Assembly: GCF_006838285.1 (NCBI RefSeq)
Contig: NZ_CP038228.1
Coordinates: 2,480,001-2,544,000 of the forward strand
DNA from: Xanthomonas translucens pv. cerealis
GTDB taxonomy: Bacteria > Pseudomonadota > Gammaproteobacteria > Xanthomonadales > Xanthomonadaceae
Length of the DNA: 64,000 nt
Direction of reading: 5' to 3'
Shown here one piece after another: positions 18,404-29,865 of this stretch. Position numbers and translations under genes: made by a program. Each line of letters begins with the position of its first letter. Position 1 is the stretch's first letter. The notes under the pieces were generated by a model that worked only from the letters and a program-made list of their open reading frames with translations, was not told where the DNA came from and did no database searches.

Positions 18404-21175
18404 GTGAACAACCCGAATCAACGGCGTGCAACCCGCCGCCATATCCTTTGCGCGTCGGTCGTTGCCGTCCTCGCCACGAGTGCCGCCGTCCCCGCCGCGT
18501 TCGCGCAGGAGGCGGCGACCACCCTCGACCGCATCACCGTCACCGGTTCCAACATCCCCCGCACCAACACCGAGACCCCGTCCCCGGTCCAGGTGGTCAC
18601 CCGCCAGGAAATCGACCGTACCGGCAAGAGCACGGTGGCCGAATACCTGCAGACCCTGACCTCCGACGGCGCCGGCTCGATTCCCAAGAGCTTCGGCAAC
18701 GGCTTCGCCGGCGGCGGCGCGGGCATCTCGCTGCGCGGCCTGGGCGCCGGCTCCACCCTGGTGCTGTTGAACGGCCGGCGCATGGCCACCTATGGCCTGG
18801 CCGACGACGGCCAGAAGGTGTTCACCGACCTGAGCACCATCCCGCTGGACGCGGTCGAGCGGATCGACATCCTGAAGGACGGCGCCTCGGCGATCTACGG
18901 CTCCGACGCCATCGCCGGCGTAGTCAACATCATCCTGCGCAACGACTTCGAAGGCGCGATCCTGCGCGGCTCCTACGGCATGTCCGGCGACAGCGACGGC
19001 GACGCACGCAAGGCGACCCTGACCGCCGGCACCGGCAACCTCGCCAACGACGGCTGGAACGCATTCTTCAGCCTGGACGTGGGCAAGTCCGACGCGATCA
19101 AGATCAGCGACCGCAAGGACCGCAAGTGGATCGGCACCGGCGACATCCGCCGCTACGGCTACGACGCCACCGACGCGCAGTTCCTCGGTGGCGCCTACCT
19201 CAGCGGCGGCACCACCGGCGGCGTCGGCCCGAACGGCTCGGTGTTCAACAACGCCGCCACGCCGCAGCTGGTCGCCCTGCCCGGTTGCGCCGGCCTGACC
19301 ACCATCCCCGGCCAGACGGATGCCACCGCGCAGGCCCAGGGTTGCCTGTGGGATCCGGCGCAGCAGTACCGCGACCTGAGCCCGGAAGAGAAGTACGTCA
19401 ACGTGTTCGGCCGTGCCAGCTTCGCCTTCGGCGAGGGCGGCGAGATCTACACCGAGATCGGCTACTCGAAGAAGGAAACCGTGTTCTCCAACACCCCGTC
19501 TGGCGTGTCCGGCGGCTGGGGCTATCCCGGCGGCCCGGTCAACGCCAGCAGCGGCGCCGGCGCCACCACGCTCTATGCCGGCCATCCCGACAATCCACTG
19601 CCCTACGCCGCGCGCGTGCGCTACAGCGCCTGGGACGTGGGCCCGCGCGTGACCGACACCACCAACGCGTTCAACCGCTTCCTGGTCGGGGTCAAAGGCA
19701 ACTGGGGCGAGTGGAGCTACGACACCGCTTACCTGCATTCGGGTACCGACCTGGTCAACAAGCGCACCGGCTTCCTGCGCAACAGCGCGGTGCAGTGCGT
19801 ACTCGGCAACCCGGCCTGCGCGGCCGGCACCTGGCGCATCGGCGACAACGCCGGGCTGAACTCGCAGGCGTTGTACGACTACATCTCGCCGGCCATCAGC
19901 GCGACCGCCAAGTCCAGCCTGGACATGTTCGACTTCAAGGTCTCGCGCAGCCTGGCCGACCTGCAGGGCGGCCCGCTGGGCCTGGCGCTGGGTACCGAAT
20001 GGCGCAAGACCAGCAACAGCCTGACCCCGCAGACCTTCACCGACATCGGCGACATCATCGGCCTGGGCTACTCGGCCTACGACGGCACCCAGAACGTCTA
20101 TGCCGCCTACGCCGAGCTGTCGGCGCCGGTGCTGGAGCAGCTGGAACTGTCGGCGGCAGTGCGTTACGACAAGTACGAGAGCGGCGACGGCAAGGCCACG
20201 CCGAAGCTCGGCGTGAAGTGGACCCCGGCCGACTGGATCGCCCTGCGCGCCACCTACGCCGAAGGCTTCCGCGCGCCGAACCCGGCCGAGAACGGCGACG
20301 GCGGCCTGGCCGCATTCTCCAACGCATCCGATCCGGTGCGCTGCGCGATCGACCAGGCCAACGAATGCACCGCGCGCTCGGTGGCGCTCATCACCCGTCC
20401 GAATCCGGCGCTGAAGCCGGAAGAGTCAAAGAGCTATTCATTGGGCTTCGTGCTGCAGCCAACCGCCAGCACTTCGCTGACCGTGGACGCATGGGAAATC
20501 AAGCGGACCAACGAGATCGCCCAAAGCGACACCAGAGACGCGATCCTTGCCGGCAATGTCCTGCGCGACAGCAACGACATCGGCGGCGTGGCCAACAGCG
20601 GCAGCATCCTGGCGGTCAACACCGACTACGTGAACGCCAACTCCTCGCGCGTGCGCGGCATCGATACCGACATCCGCCAGACCTTCGCCATCGGTCCGGG
20701 CCAGCTGGAGCTGGATGCGCAGTGGAGCCACTTGCTCAAGTTCGAGCGCACTGGAGCTAGCGGCACGGTCGATTACCTCGGCACCCACGGCAACTGCGAT
20801 GTGACCAACTGCATCGGCACCCCGCAGGACCGCATCAACGTCGGCACCACCTGGAAGCAGGGCAACTGGAGCGTCAGCGGCGTGGTCAACTACATCGACA
20901 GCATCGAGAACAAGGACAGCCGCGGCGGCAGCTACCTGGCGTTCTACGAGGACGGCAGCCCGGTCGAGAAGATCGCCTCGTTCACCACCTTCGACCTGTC
21001 CGGCCGCTGGAACGTCACCGAGGCGTTCGAACTCAACGCCTCGGTGCAGAACGTGTTCGACAGGATCGCGCCGCTCGATCCGTCCACCTATGGCGGCATC
21101 AACTACAACCCGCTGCACTTCAGCGGCGCGGTCGGCCGCTACTTCACGGTGGGCGCAAAGTACACGTTCAACTGA
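18404..21175 (+). CDS. TonB-dependent outer-membrane receptor
   Basis: This 923-residue outer-membrane beta-barrel transporter starts at GTG (AGGAGAGA upstream). It has a long signal peptide (residues 1 to about 36, ending AFA-QE) and a TonB-box-like LDRITVTGSN. The plug domain follows (PSPVQVVTRQEIDRTGKSTV, GISLRGLGAGSTLVLLNGRR, AIYGSDAIAGVVNIILR), then a barrel ending in an aromatic terminus (VGAKYTFN). It belongs to the large xanthomonad receptor class with an ITVTGSNIPR start, usually connected to uptake of plant-derived or peptide substrates. The substrate cannot be told from sequence. It ends at a strong terminator and appears monocistronic. Confidence 0.95.
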   Translation: MNNPNQRRATRRHILCASVVAVLATSAAVPAAFAQEAATTLDRITVTGSNIPRTNTETPSPVQVVTRQEIDRTGKSTVAEYLQTLTSDGAGSIPKSFGNGFAGGGAGISLRGLGAGSTLVLLNGRRMATYGLADDGQKVFTDLSTIPLDAVERIDILKDGASAIYGSDAIAGVVNIILRNDFEGAILRGSYGMSGDSDGDARKATLTAGTGNLANDGWNAFFSLDVGKSDAIKISDRKDRKWIGTGDIRRYGYDATDAQFLGGAYLSGGTTGGVGPNGSVFNNAATPQLVALPGCAGLTTIPGQTDATAQAQGCLWDPAQQYRDLSPEEKYVNVFGRASFAFGEGGEIYTEIGYSKKETVFSNTPSGVSGGWGYPGGPVNASSGAGATTLYAGHPDNPLPYAARVRYSAWDVGPRVTDTTNAFNRFLVGVKGNWGEWSYDTAYLHSGTDLVNKRTGFLRNSAVQCVLGNPACAAGTWRIGDNAGLNSQALYDYISPAISATAKSSLDMFDFKVSRSLADLQGGPLGLALGTEWRKTSNSLTPQTFTDIGDIIGLGYSAYDGTQNVYAAYAELSAPVLEQLELSAAVRYDKYESGDGKATPKLGVKWTPADWIALRATYAEGFRAPNPAENGDGGLAAFSNASDPVRCAIDQANECTARSVALITRPNPALKPEESKSYSLGFVLQPTASTSLTVDAWEIKRTNEIAQSDTRDAILAGNVLRDSNDIGGVANSGSILAVNTDYVNANSSRVRGIDTDIRQTFAIGPGQLELDAQWSHLLKFERTGASGTVDYLGTHGNCDVTNCIGTPQDRINVGTTWKQGNWSVSGVVNYIDSIENKDSRGGSYLAFYEDGSPVEKIASFTTFDLSGRWNVTEAFELNASVQNVFDRIAPLDPSTYGGINYNPLHFSGAVGRYFTVGAKYTFN

Positions 21176-21195
21176 TCGAACGCGTTGCGATACAC

Positions 21196-21229
21196 AAAAA
21201 AAGCCCGGGCCTGAGCCCGGGCTTTTTTT
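21196..21229. terminator. Strong bidirectional terminator
   Basis: A 15-bp perfect stem combines an A7 run, AGCCCGGGC-type arms and a T7 run (21196-21210 with 21215-21229, loop CTGA). It can end transcription from the receptor gene (+) and from the rlmH operon (-), whose last stop is at 21348. Confidence 0.95.
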
Positions 21230-21347
21230 GTGCGCCGATGCTGCCGAAGCCGCGTTGCGATTTTACTGGCGGCATCGCACCGGCGATGCGGACGACGCAC
21301 GGCTGGCGGGGCGTGCACGCGCCGGGCGGATCAGGCGAACCTGACGA

Positions 21348-21818
21348 TCACGCGCGATGGTAGGGATGGTTAGCCAGCATCGCCGCGGCGCGGTACAGCT
21401 GTTCGGCCACCACCAGCCGCACCAGCATGTGCGGCAGGGTCAGCGGCCCCAGCGACCAGGATTCGCTGGCCACCGCCAGCACCTCCGGAGAATGGCCTTC
21501 GGGGCCGCCGATCAGCAGCGCCAGATCGCGGCCCTGCCCGCGCCAGTGTTCCATGCGCTGCGCCAGCTGTTCGGAACTGTACGGCTTGCCGGGCACGTCC
21601 AGCGCCACCACCAATGCATTCTTCGGCAGCGCCGCGAGCACGCGGCGGCCTTCGTCCTCGATCGCGCGCTGCGCATCGCGGCCCTTGCCGCGCAAGCCGG
21701 GTTCGATCTCGACCAGTTCCAGCGGCAGCCAGTGCGACAGGCGCTTGCGGTATTCGGCGAAGCCCTGCGCGACCCAGGCCGGGGCGCGTTCGCCGGTGGC
21801 GATCAGGCGTGCCTTCAT
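21348..21818 (-). CDS. rlmH: 23S rRNA (pseudouridine1915-N3)-methyltransferase RlmH
   Basis: RlmH is a SPOUT methyltransferase that modifies pseudouridine 1915 in helix 69 of 23S rRNA. The 156-residue product is the standard length (155 in E. coli). It has the SAM-binding knot motif LLIGGPEGHS near residue 104 and the C-terminal HMLVRLVVAEQLYRA...HPYHR. The ATG at 21818 (MKARLIATG) was chosen on family length. It is the last gene of the minus-strand leuS-to-rlmH run. Confidence 0.97.
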   Translation of the reverse strand: MKARLIATGERAPAWVAQGFAEYRKRLSHWLPLELVEIEPGLRGKGRDAQRAIEDEGRRVLAALPKNALVVALDVPGKPYSSEQLAQRMEHWRGQGRDLALLIGGPEGHSPEVLAVASESWSLGPLTLPHMLVRLVVAEQLYRAAAMLANHPYHRA

Positions 21819-21840
21819 CGTTGCGACCGCAGCGCGCGTC

Positions 21841-23004
21841 TCACCAGCGCTCCGGCACGAACACCATGTCGAACATCCCATCGTCGATCTGCTGTTCGAT
21901 CAGGCGCGCGCGTTCCAGCTTGATCCATTGCTTGAGCGTTTCCGGCCGACTTGCCGCAGCGCGGTCTTCGGCGCATTGCTGGATCTCGTCCTGCAGCTGG
22001 CGCTTGAACTGCGCCAGCAACGCGTCCAGGCGCTGCGGCTGCGGACGACGCTCTTCGTACAGGCCATAACGCCCCATGAAGTCATCGACCACCTGCGCCA
22101 GTTCCAGCTCGACCTGCTTCAGTTGCGTGGCGAACAGGCTGTTGTAATCGCGAATCCGTTCCTCGGCCATCGCCGCGATTGCGGCCTGATCCAGTTGGCC
22201 GATCTCCAGTTGCAATTCCAGCAGGGTCAGCAGGTCGTCGTCGCGATAGGCCTGATTGAGCCGCTGCATCAACGCGGTCTTGCGTTCGCGCTGCTGCGGA
22301 TCGGGCTCGCGGTCCGGATGCAGGGCCGCGACCAGGGTGCGGTACAGCGCGCGGCGGGCCTGTTGCGGATCGGCGACGCGCTCGGCTGTCTTACCGGCAC
22401 CTGCGCGGCGCCGCTTCGCGCGCTGCTGCGCGCGCCCGGCCGCGTGCGCGTGCTGCGCCTGCAGGCGCTCGTGCACCTGCGCATACAGCGCCTCGGGCGA
22501 CTGGACATGGCGCAACTCCTCCTCGGTCAGGCCGAACTCCTCGCCGATCACCGACTTCAGCAGCGCCTCGGACTCGGCCAGTCCCTGGTCGAAACCGACC
22601 GGGCTGTGGCGGTCGTAGATGCGCTTCAGCTCGCCGCCGCCGCCGTCCCGGAGCAGCAGCGCGGCCAGTTCGCAAATCGCCCCGGACAGATCGGCGCGAT
22701 CGCGCTTACTCAGCTTGTAGGCGGCATGCGCCGCATCCAGTTCCAGCAGCAGTTGCGCCTGCGCCGCATCGCGCGACTGCAGCAACGGCTCGACCTGTTC
22801 GTGGAAACGCTGTTCCCAGCGCGGCAACGCCTCGTACCAGGCGCGCAATTGCATGCGTGTACGCTCGAGGCGTTCGATCAGCGCGCCGAAGCGCTTGCGC
22901 GCGGGGGTGGCGCGCGACTGCGCGACCTCGCCGACAGCGACGCGCGTGCGTACCGGCGGCGCGTCGCCGCCGGCGCCGTGCGCGTCGTCGCGCCGCTTAG
23001 GCAT
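21841..23004 (-). CDS. J-domain-containing protein
   Basis: The product is 387 residues, mostly charged helices with coiled-coil-like character (about residues 35-110 and 290-380). One J-like segment around residues 212-265 contains an intact HPD tripeptide (229-231) in [17 protein letters not shown]. The family is annotated as DnaJ-like in xanthomonads, and its partner Hsp70 and clients are unknown. The ATG overlaps the end of rsfS by eight bases and the stop lies 22 bp before rlmH, so it is embedded in a ribosome-biogenesis operon. That may hint at a role linked to translation. Confidence 0.85.
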   Translation of the reverse strand: MPKRRDDAHGAGGDAPPVRTRVAVGEVAQSRATPARKRFGALIERLERTRMQLRAWYEALPRWEQRFHEQVEPLLQSRDAAQAQLLLELDAAHAAYKLSKRDRADLSGAICELAALLLRDGGGGELKRIYDRHSPVGFDQGLAESEALLKSVIGEEFGLTEEELRHVQSPEALYAQVHERLQAQHAHAAGRAQQRAKRRRAGAGKTAERVADPQQARRALYRTLVAALHPDREPDPQQRERKTALMQRLNQAYRDDDLLTLLELQLEIGQLDQAAIAAMAEERIRDYNSLFATQLKQVELELAQVVDDFMGRYGLYEERRPQPQRLDALLAQFKRQLQDEIQQCAEDRAAASRPETLKQWIKLERARLIEQQIDDGMFDMVFVPERW

Positions 23005-23416
23005 CGCGTGCCGGTTCGTCGCCGTCGTCGTCGCTCGGCGGCTGGTCGCCGACTGTCCACAAGCGCTCCAACGCATAGAACTCGCGCACCCGCGGCAGCA
23101 TCACGTGCACCACCACGTCGCCGAGATCAACCAGCACCCACTCGGCCTCGCGCTCGCCTTCCACGCCCAGCGGCATCACGTCCAGCTTCTTGGCGTGCTT
23201 GATCACTTCGTCGGCGATCGACTTGACGTGGCGGGTGGAGGTGCCGGAGACGACGATCATGTAATCGGTGACGCTGGACTTGCCGCGCACGTCGATTTCC
23301 ACCGCGTCCTTGGCCTTGAGCTCGTCGAGCGCGTTGCGGACGTGGGCGAGCAGGACCGGCAACGACGGCGGCGGGCTGGGCAGTTGGGTCTTGATGACGT
23401 GGGCTTGAGTGGACAA
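22997..23416 (-). CDS. rsfS: Ribosome silencing factor RsfS
   Basis: RsfS (YbeB, Iojap family) binds ribosomal protein L14 on the 50S subunit and blocks subunit joining during starvation. The 139-residue product has the family core: [40 protein letters not shown] and the [14 protein letters not shown] strand (residues 87-101). The start appears to be TTG at 23416 (MSTQAHVIK); no ATG or GTG fits. The C-terminus is acidic. It lies between nadD and the J-domain gene and is conserved next to rlmH in many proteobacteria. Confidence 0.94.
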   Translation of the reverse strand: MSTQAHVIKTQLPSPPPSLPVLLAHVRNALDELKAKDAVEIDVRGKSSVTDYMIVVSGTSTRHVKSIADEVIKHAKKLDVMPLGVEGEREAEWVLVDLGDVVVHVMLPRVREFYALERLWTVGDQPPSDDDGDEPARDA

Positions 23417-23471
23417 AGGTGCGAACTCGATGGAATGGGCGAATTATAGGGAACTACGCGAAGACACGTAT

Positions 23472-24272
23472 TCAGCTAGCCGGCGCGGAGGCCGCAGGGG
23501 CCGCCGCATACAGTCCGGCGGCACGGATGTAGTCCGCGACCGCGGCCGGCACCAGCCCGGCCCAGTCGCCGCCGGCGGCGATGCGCGCGCGCACCTGGCT
23601 GGCCGATTCGCTGCGCAACGGTTGCCGCAGGCACCACAACAGGCCGCCCGGCGCGCCCGCCAGCGCCTGCGGCGAGGCGGCCCAGCGCCCGGCCAGCGCC
23701 TGCGCCAACTCGGCCGGCAAGGCGCGCTCCCAGCCGCTGTCGGCACGGTCGGCGACGACCAGATGCACCGCGTCGAGCAGGCCGCGCCAGTCGCGCCAGG
23801 TGTTGAAGCCGACCAAGCTGTCGGCGCCGATCAGCAGCGCCAACGATGTGGCGGGGCCGAGCTCGGCGCGCAGTTCGCGCACCGTATCGATGCTGTACGA
23901 GGCCACGCCCGGCTGCGCCAGCGCGCGCTGCAACTCGTGCCGGTCCAGCAGCAACCCGGCCTCGCCGGCGATCGCCAGCGCCAGCATCTCGCAGCGCTGC
24001 CGCGCATCGGCCCCGGGCGCCTGGCGATGCGGCGGATCGGCCGCCGGCATCAGCCGCACCGGCACCGCGAACGCATCGCGCGCGGCCCGCGCGATCGCCA
24101 GATGGCCGTTGTGGATGGGGTCGAAGGTGCCGCCGTAGATCAAGTGGAGCGTTCGGGACCGGGGACCGGGGACCGGGGACCCGGAAAAGCGGAAATCCAG
24201 CGAGGGCACGCGCTCTGGATTTTGCTGTTCCCGGGTCCCTGGTCCCCGGCCCCCGGTCCCGCCCCTGCTCAT
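23472..24272 (-). CDS. nadD: Nicotinate-nucleotide adenylyltransferase, 5' end carrying a repeat element
   Basis: NadD converts nicotinate mononucleotide to deamido-NAD in NAD synthesis. The enzyme core begins at IYGGTFDPIHNGHLAIA (nucleotide-binding loop with HxGH) and ends with SESASQVRARI. A core start at TTG 24143 would give 223 residues, a normal length. However, the only good start codon, ATG 24272 (MSRGG), overlaps the holA stop as ATGA. The frame stays open from there through the composite heptamer element at 24154-24260, adding about 43 low-complexity residues. The simplest reading is that the element was inserted into the 5' end of nadD after codon 2 or so. Which start is used is unresolved. 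Confidence 0.88.
   Translation of the reverse strand: MSRGGTGGRGPGTREQQNPERVPSLDFRFSGSPVPGPRSRTLHLIYGGTFDPIHNGHLAIARAARDAFAVPVRLMPAADPPHRQAPGADARQRCEMLALAIAGEAGLLLDRHELQRALAQPGVASYSIDTVRELRAELGPATSLALLIGADSLVGFNTWRDWRGLLDAVHLVVADRADSGWERALPAELAQALAGRWAASPQALAGAPGGLLWCLRQPLRSESASQVRARIAAGGDWAGLVPAAVADYIRAAGLYAAAPAASAPAS
24154..24260. repeat. Composite heptamer element within the 5' end of nadD
   Basis: The left arm (24154-24184) is GGGACCG repeated about four times. The core has a hairpin with arms AAATCCAG (24193-24200) and CTGGATTT (24215-24222). The right arm (24231-24260) has reversed units, ending eight bases outside the holA stop. Arms and core together can fold as one long stem. Confidence 0.88.
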
Positions 24273-25303
24273 ACCACCAACAACCGTACCGCCCGCGCCT
24301 CGGCGATGGACAGCAGCAGGCGCTCCAGCGCGATCCAGGCGTCGCCGTCGGCGCGGCCCTTGGCGATGCGGTCGATGCGTCCGGCTTCGGCGGCGAAGCG
24401 CTCCCAGCGGCGCGGTTCGGCATGCCGCTGCAGCGCACGCTTGAACGGCGCCTGGCGCGATTCCCAGATGCCCTGCCCCTTCATCTCCGCGGCCAGGTTG
24501 CCGCCGGCCGCCTGCACCTTGGCCAACGCCGCGGTACGCAACAGTTCCTTGATCAGAATCGGCAGCAAGCCTGCCACCGCTTCGCCCTCGGCGCGCAGCC
24601 CGGCGAGCATGCGCCCGACTGCCGACGCCTGCCCGGCCAGGGTGGCTTCGGCCAGGCGGAACACGTCGTAGCGCGCGGCGTCGGCGACCAGCGACTCCAT
24701 CGCCGCCACGTCCAGGCTGTTGCCATCGGCCAGCAGCGCCAGCTTGTCGATCTCCTGCGCGGCGGCCAGCAGATTGCCTTCGACCCGCTCGGCCAGGCGC
24801 TGCACCGCGCCGGCATCGGCACGCAGGCCCTTGCTGCGCAGGCGGCGCTCGATCCAGTCGCCCAGTTCGTGCGGCTTGATCGCCCAGGCCACCGCGATCA
24901 CCCCGAGCCGGCCGACCGCGTCGGCCCACTTGCCCTGGTGCGCCTTGCTCCATTCGTTGCAGGTGATCAGCAGCACCACGTCCGGCGGCGGATCGGCGCA
25001 GAACGCGCTGATGACCTCGGCGCCTTCCTTGCCGGGCTTGCCGCTGGGCAGGCGCAGTTCGATCAACCGGCGCGGGCTGAACAGGCTCGGCGCGTTGAAG
25101 CTGGAATACAGCTGGCTCCAGTCGAACTCGCGGCCGTCGGCGTCGAACACCTCGCGCTCGCCGATGCCTTCGGCGCGCGCACGCGCGCGCACCGCGTCGG
25201 CGGCCTCGAGCACGCGCAGGGTTTCCGGGCCGGCGATCAGATAGACCGGATGCAGCGGCTGCGCGGCCGGCTGGGTGACGAGCTGTTCGGGACGCAATTC
25301 CAT
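24269..25303 (-). CDS. holA: DNA polymerase III subunit delta
   Basis: HolA is the delta subunit of the clamp loader, which opens the beta clamp. The 344-residue product has the N-terminal PVYLIAGPETLRVLEAADAVR (around residue 19), FSPRRLIELRLPSGKPGKEG, and the helical collar region containing RLAERVEGNLLAAAQEIDKLALL. The length matches E. coli (343). It lies downstream of lptE (92-bp gap) in the conserved leuS-lptE-holA-nadD order. Confidence 0.96.
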   Translation of the reverse strand: MELRPEQLVTQPAAQPLHPVYLIAGPETLRVLEAADAVRARARAEGIGEREVFDADGREFDWSQLYSSFNAPSLFSPRRLIELRLPSGKPGKEGAEVISAFCADPPPDVVLLITCNEWSKAHQGKWADAVGRLGVIAVAWAIKPHELGDWIERRLRSKGLRADAGAVQRLAERVEGNLLAAAQEIDKLALLADGNSLDVAAMESLVADAARYDVFRLAEATLAGQASAVGRMLAGLRAEGEAVAGLLPILIKELLRTAALAKVQAAGGNLAAEMKGQGIWESRQAPFKRALQRHAEPRRWERFAAEAGRIDRIAKGRADGDAWIALERLLLSIAEARAVRLLVV

Positions 25304-25395
25304 GGCGGCAACCTAGGGCCTGTCGCTGTGCGCCGCCAGCGGATCGCCCACTACGGGCGAGCGGTGGGCGGCGGGCGGTGGCCAGCGGATCAAGG

Positions 25396-25992
25396 CTACG
25401 GCGTGGTCGCCGGCGGCGTGCCGGGGTCCGGCGTGCCTTCGACCGGCGTGCCGGTGGCGGCGGGCGGCGCCTGGTTGACGTTCTTGCCGTCGCGCACTTC
25501 GGCGCGCACCACGCTGTCGATCCGGCGCAGCATCGAGGCCGACATCTCGCGGCGCAGCTCGTCGGCGAGGATCTCGCGCTCGGTGGTGGTACCGGTGGCG
25601 TCGGTCGGCGGCGACACGTAGTCGCGCGACAGCTCGATCACCTGCTGCGGCACCAGCACGCTGCCGTCGGCGCGGCGGAACACGAAGATCGCCGCGTAGC
25701 GCAGGCTGTATTCCTGAGCGCGGCCCTCGGCGTCGAGCGCGATCGGCAGGTCGCCCCAGCGCTCGGACAGCACTTCCAGACGCGCCACGCCGGTGTTGAC
25801 GTCCTTCGGCGCGATCTCCGCGCCGGCGGCGCGCAGGCCGCGCTCGAGCAGCTTCACCAGCTCGCTGTACGGCGCCGAGGAGACCACCTTCACCGAGGGC
25901 GTGCCGGCCGGCAAGGTCAACTTGTCGCGCAGGTGGAAGCCGCAGGCGGTCAGGGACGTCGCGAGGACGAGGGCGAGCAGGAGTCGGGTCAT
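25396..25992 (-). CDS. lptE: LPS-assembly lipoprotein LptE
   Basis: LptE (RlpB) plugs the LptD barrel and helps insert LPS in the outer membrane. The 198-residue product has a lipoprotein signal with lipobox SLTAC, lipid-modified Cys17, followed by GFHLRDKLTLP, the family hallmark. The C-terminal tail (about residues 175-198) is Pro/Thr-rich and longer than in E. coli. The ATG at 25992 is preferred; an in-frame GTG two codons upstream is possible. Confidence 0.94.
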   Translation of the reverse strand: MTRLLLALVLATSLTACGFHLRDKLTLPAGTPSVKVVSSAPYSELVKLLERGLRAAGAEIAPKDVNTGVARLEVLSERWGDLPIALDAEGRAQEYSLRYAAIFVFRRADGSVLVPQQVIELSRDYVSPPTDATGTTTEREILADELRREMSASMLRRIDSVVRAEVRDGKNVNQAPPAATGTPVEGTPDPGTPPATTP

Positions 25993-26134
25993 GGACACAG
26001 TCTGGGGGAGCCGGCTGGGCGCGGCAACAGGCGGCTAGCCTGCCCGATGCCGCGTGAACGAGGGTTGAGACATACCGAAGCGCGCGCCGCCGGCGATCGC
26101 GGCGGCGTGTGGCATGCGCCTGCGGCGGCGCGGT

Positions 26135-28912
<2,778 letters not shown>

Positions 28913-29041
28913 TCAGTGCGGCGAATACCGGAAAAACAGTGCTCGCCGCGTTGCAAGGCGCGGCGGACGGGCCGCGCACCGGCCGCGCGCCAGGCCGGTT
29001 CGATGCGCTCCGGGGCCGGCGCCGATTGCGCGGCGGCCGTC

Positions 29042-29665
29042 TCAGCCGCGCCGCGGCAGCGCCTGCGGCCCGGGCCAACAGGCCAGCAGCGCCAGCCAGG
29101 CCCACCACAGCGCGAACACCAGCCGCTGCGCCACCGCCGCCGACAGCAGCGCGTCAAGCGCGAACGCGCCGAGCGCGGCCAATAGCGCCAGCGCCAGCGC
29201 GGCTCGCGCCCAGCCGCGCGCGCCGGGCTGGCGCCAGGCGCCGACGCCCAGCAGGCTTGCCGCCGCTACCAGCGCCACCACCCACAGCAGCCAGGCGCTG
29301 GCGTGCAACTGGGTGGCGCGCGATTCCAGGTCGCCCGGGTCCAGCGGCAGCAGGCCCATGCCGGCGAAGGCCAGCCCGGCCAGCAACAGCAACTGGCCGC
29401 CGACGCGCAGCGACCAGGGCGCAGTACGGCCGCTGCGCTGCAACAGGCGCAGCGCCAGCGCCACTGCCAGCGCCCCGGGCAGCACGAAGGCCAGCAGGTC
29501 GAACGCCCAAGCGTAAGGGATGCCGCTGGCACCGAGCAGCGCCACCGGATGCGACCACGGCAGATAGCCCGGCAGGGCCAGTCCGAAACCCACCACCGCG
29601 GCCACCGCAGCCAGCGCCAGCAGCGGCCCCGCATAGCGCAGCGCCTGATCGTATCGGTTCGCCAT
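29042..29665 (-). CDS. DUF998-like integral membrane protein
   Basis: This 207-residue, very hydrophobic protein has about six predicted membrane helices (the first is GPLLALAAVAAVVGFGLALPGYL near residues 11-33). GMGLLPLDPGD and the general layout fit the DUF998 family. Function is unknown. The ATG at 29665 has a GGGAGAGA ribosome site. It is divergent from cnoX across a 200-bp gap and has no operon partner. Confidence 0.8.
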   Translation of the reverse strand: MANRYDQALRYAGPLLALAAVAAVVGFGLALPGYLPWSHPVALLGASGIPYAWAFDLLAFVLPGALAVALALRLLQRSGRTAPWSLRVGGQLLLLAGLAFAGMGLLPLDPGDLESRATQLHASAWLLWVVALVAAASLLGVGAWRQPGARGWARAALALALLAALGAFALDALLSAAVAQRLVFALWWAWLALLACWPGPQALPRRG

Positions 29666-29865
29666 CGTCTCTCCCGGCCCCTGTATCGCCACGCCACCGC
29701 GGCGCACCAAACGTCCATTGTCGCCGTTGCCGCCGCGGCTGGCACGCTCCGCACCCGGCACGCCGCGGAGGCCACGCGGCGCCGGCGTCGGCCTGTGCAC
29801 CCTTGCGTCGCTGCCGGTCTGCCACCATAGAACTGACTCTTCTTCGCCAGCCACGATGCCCCCCC

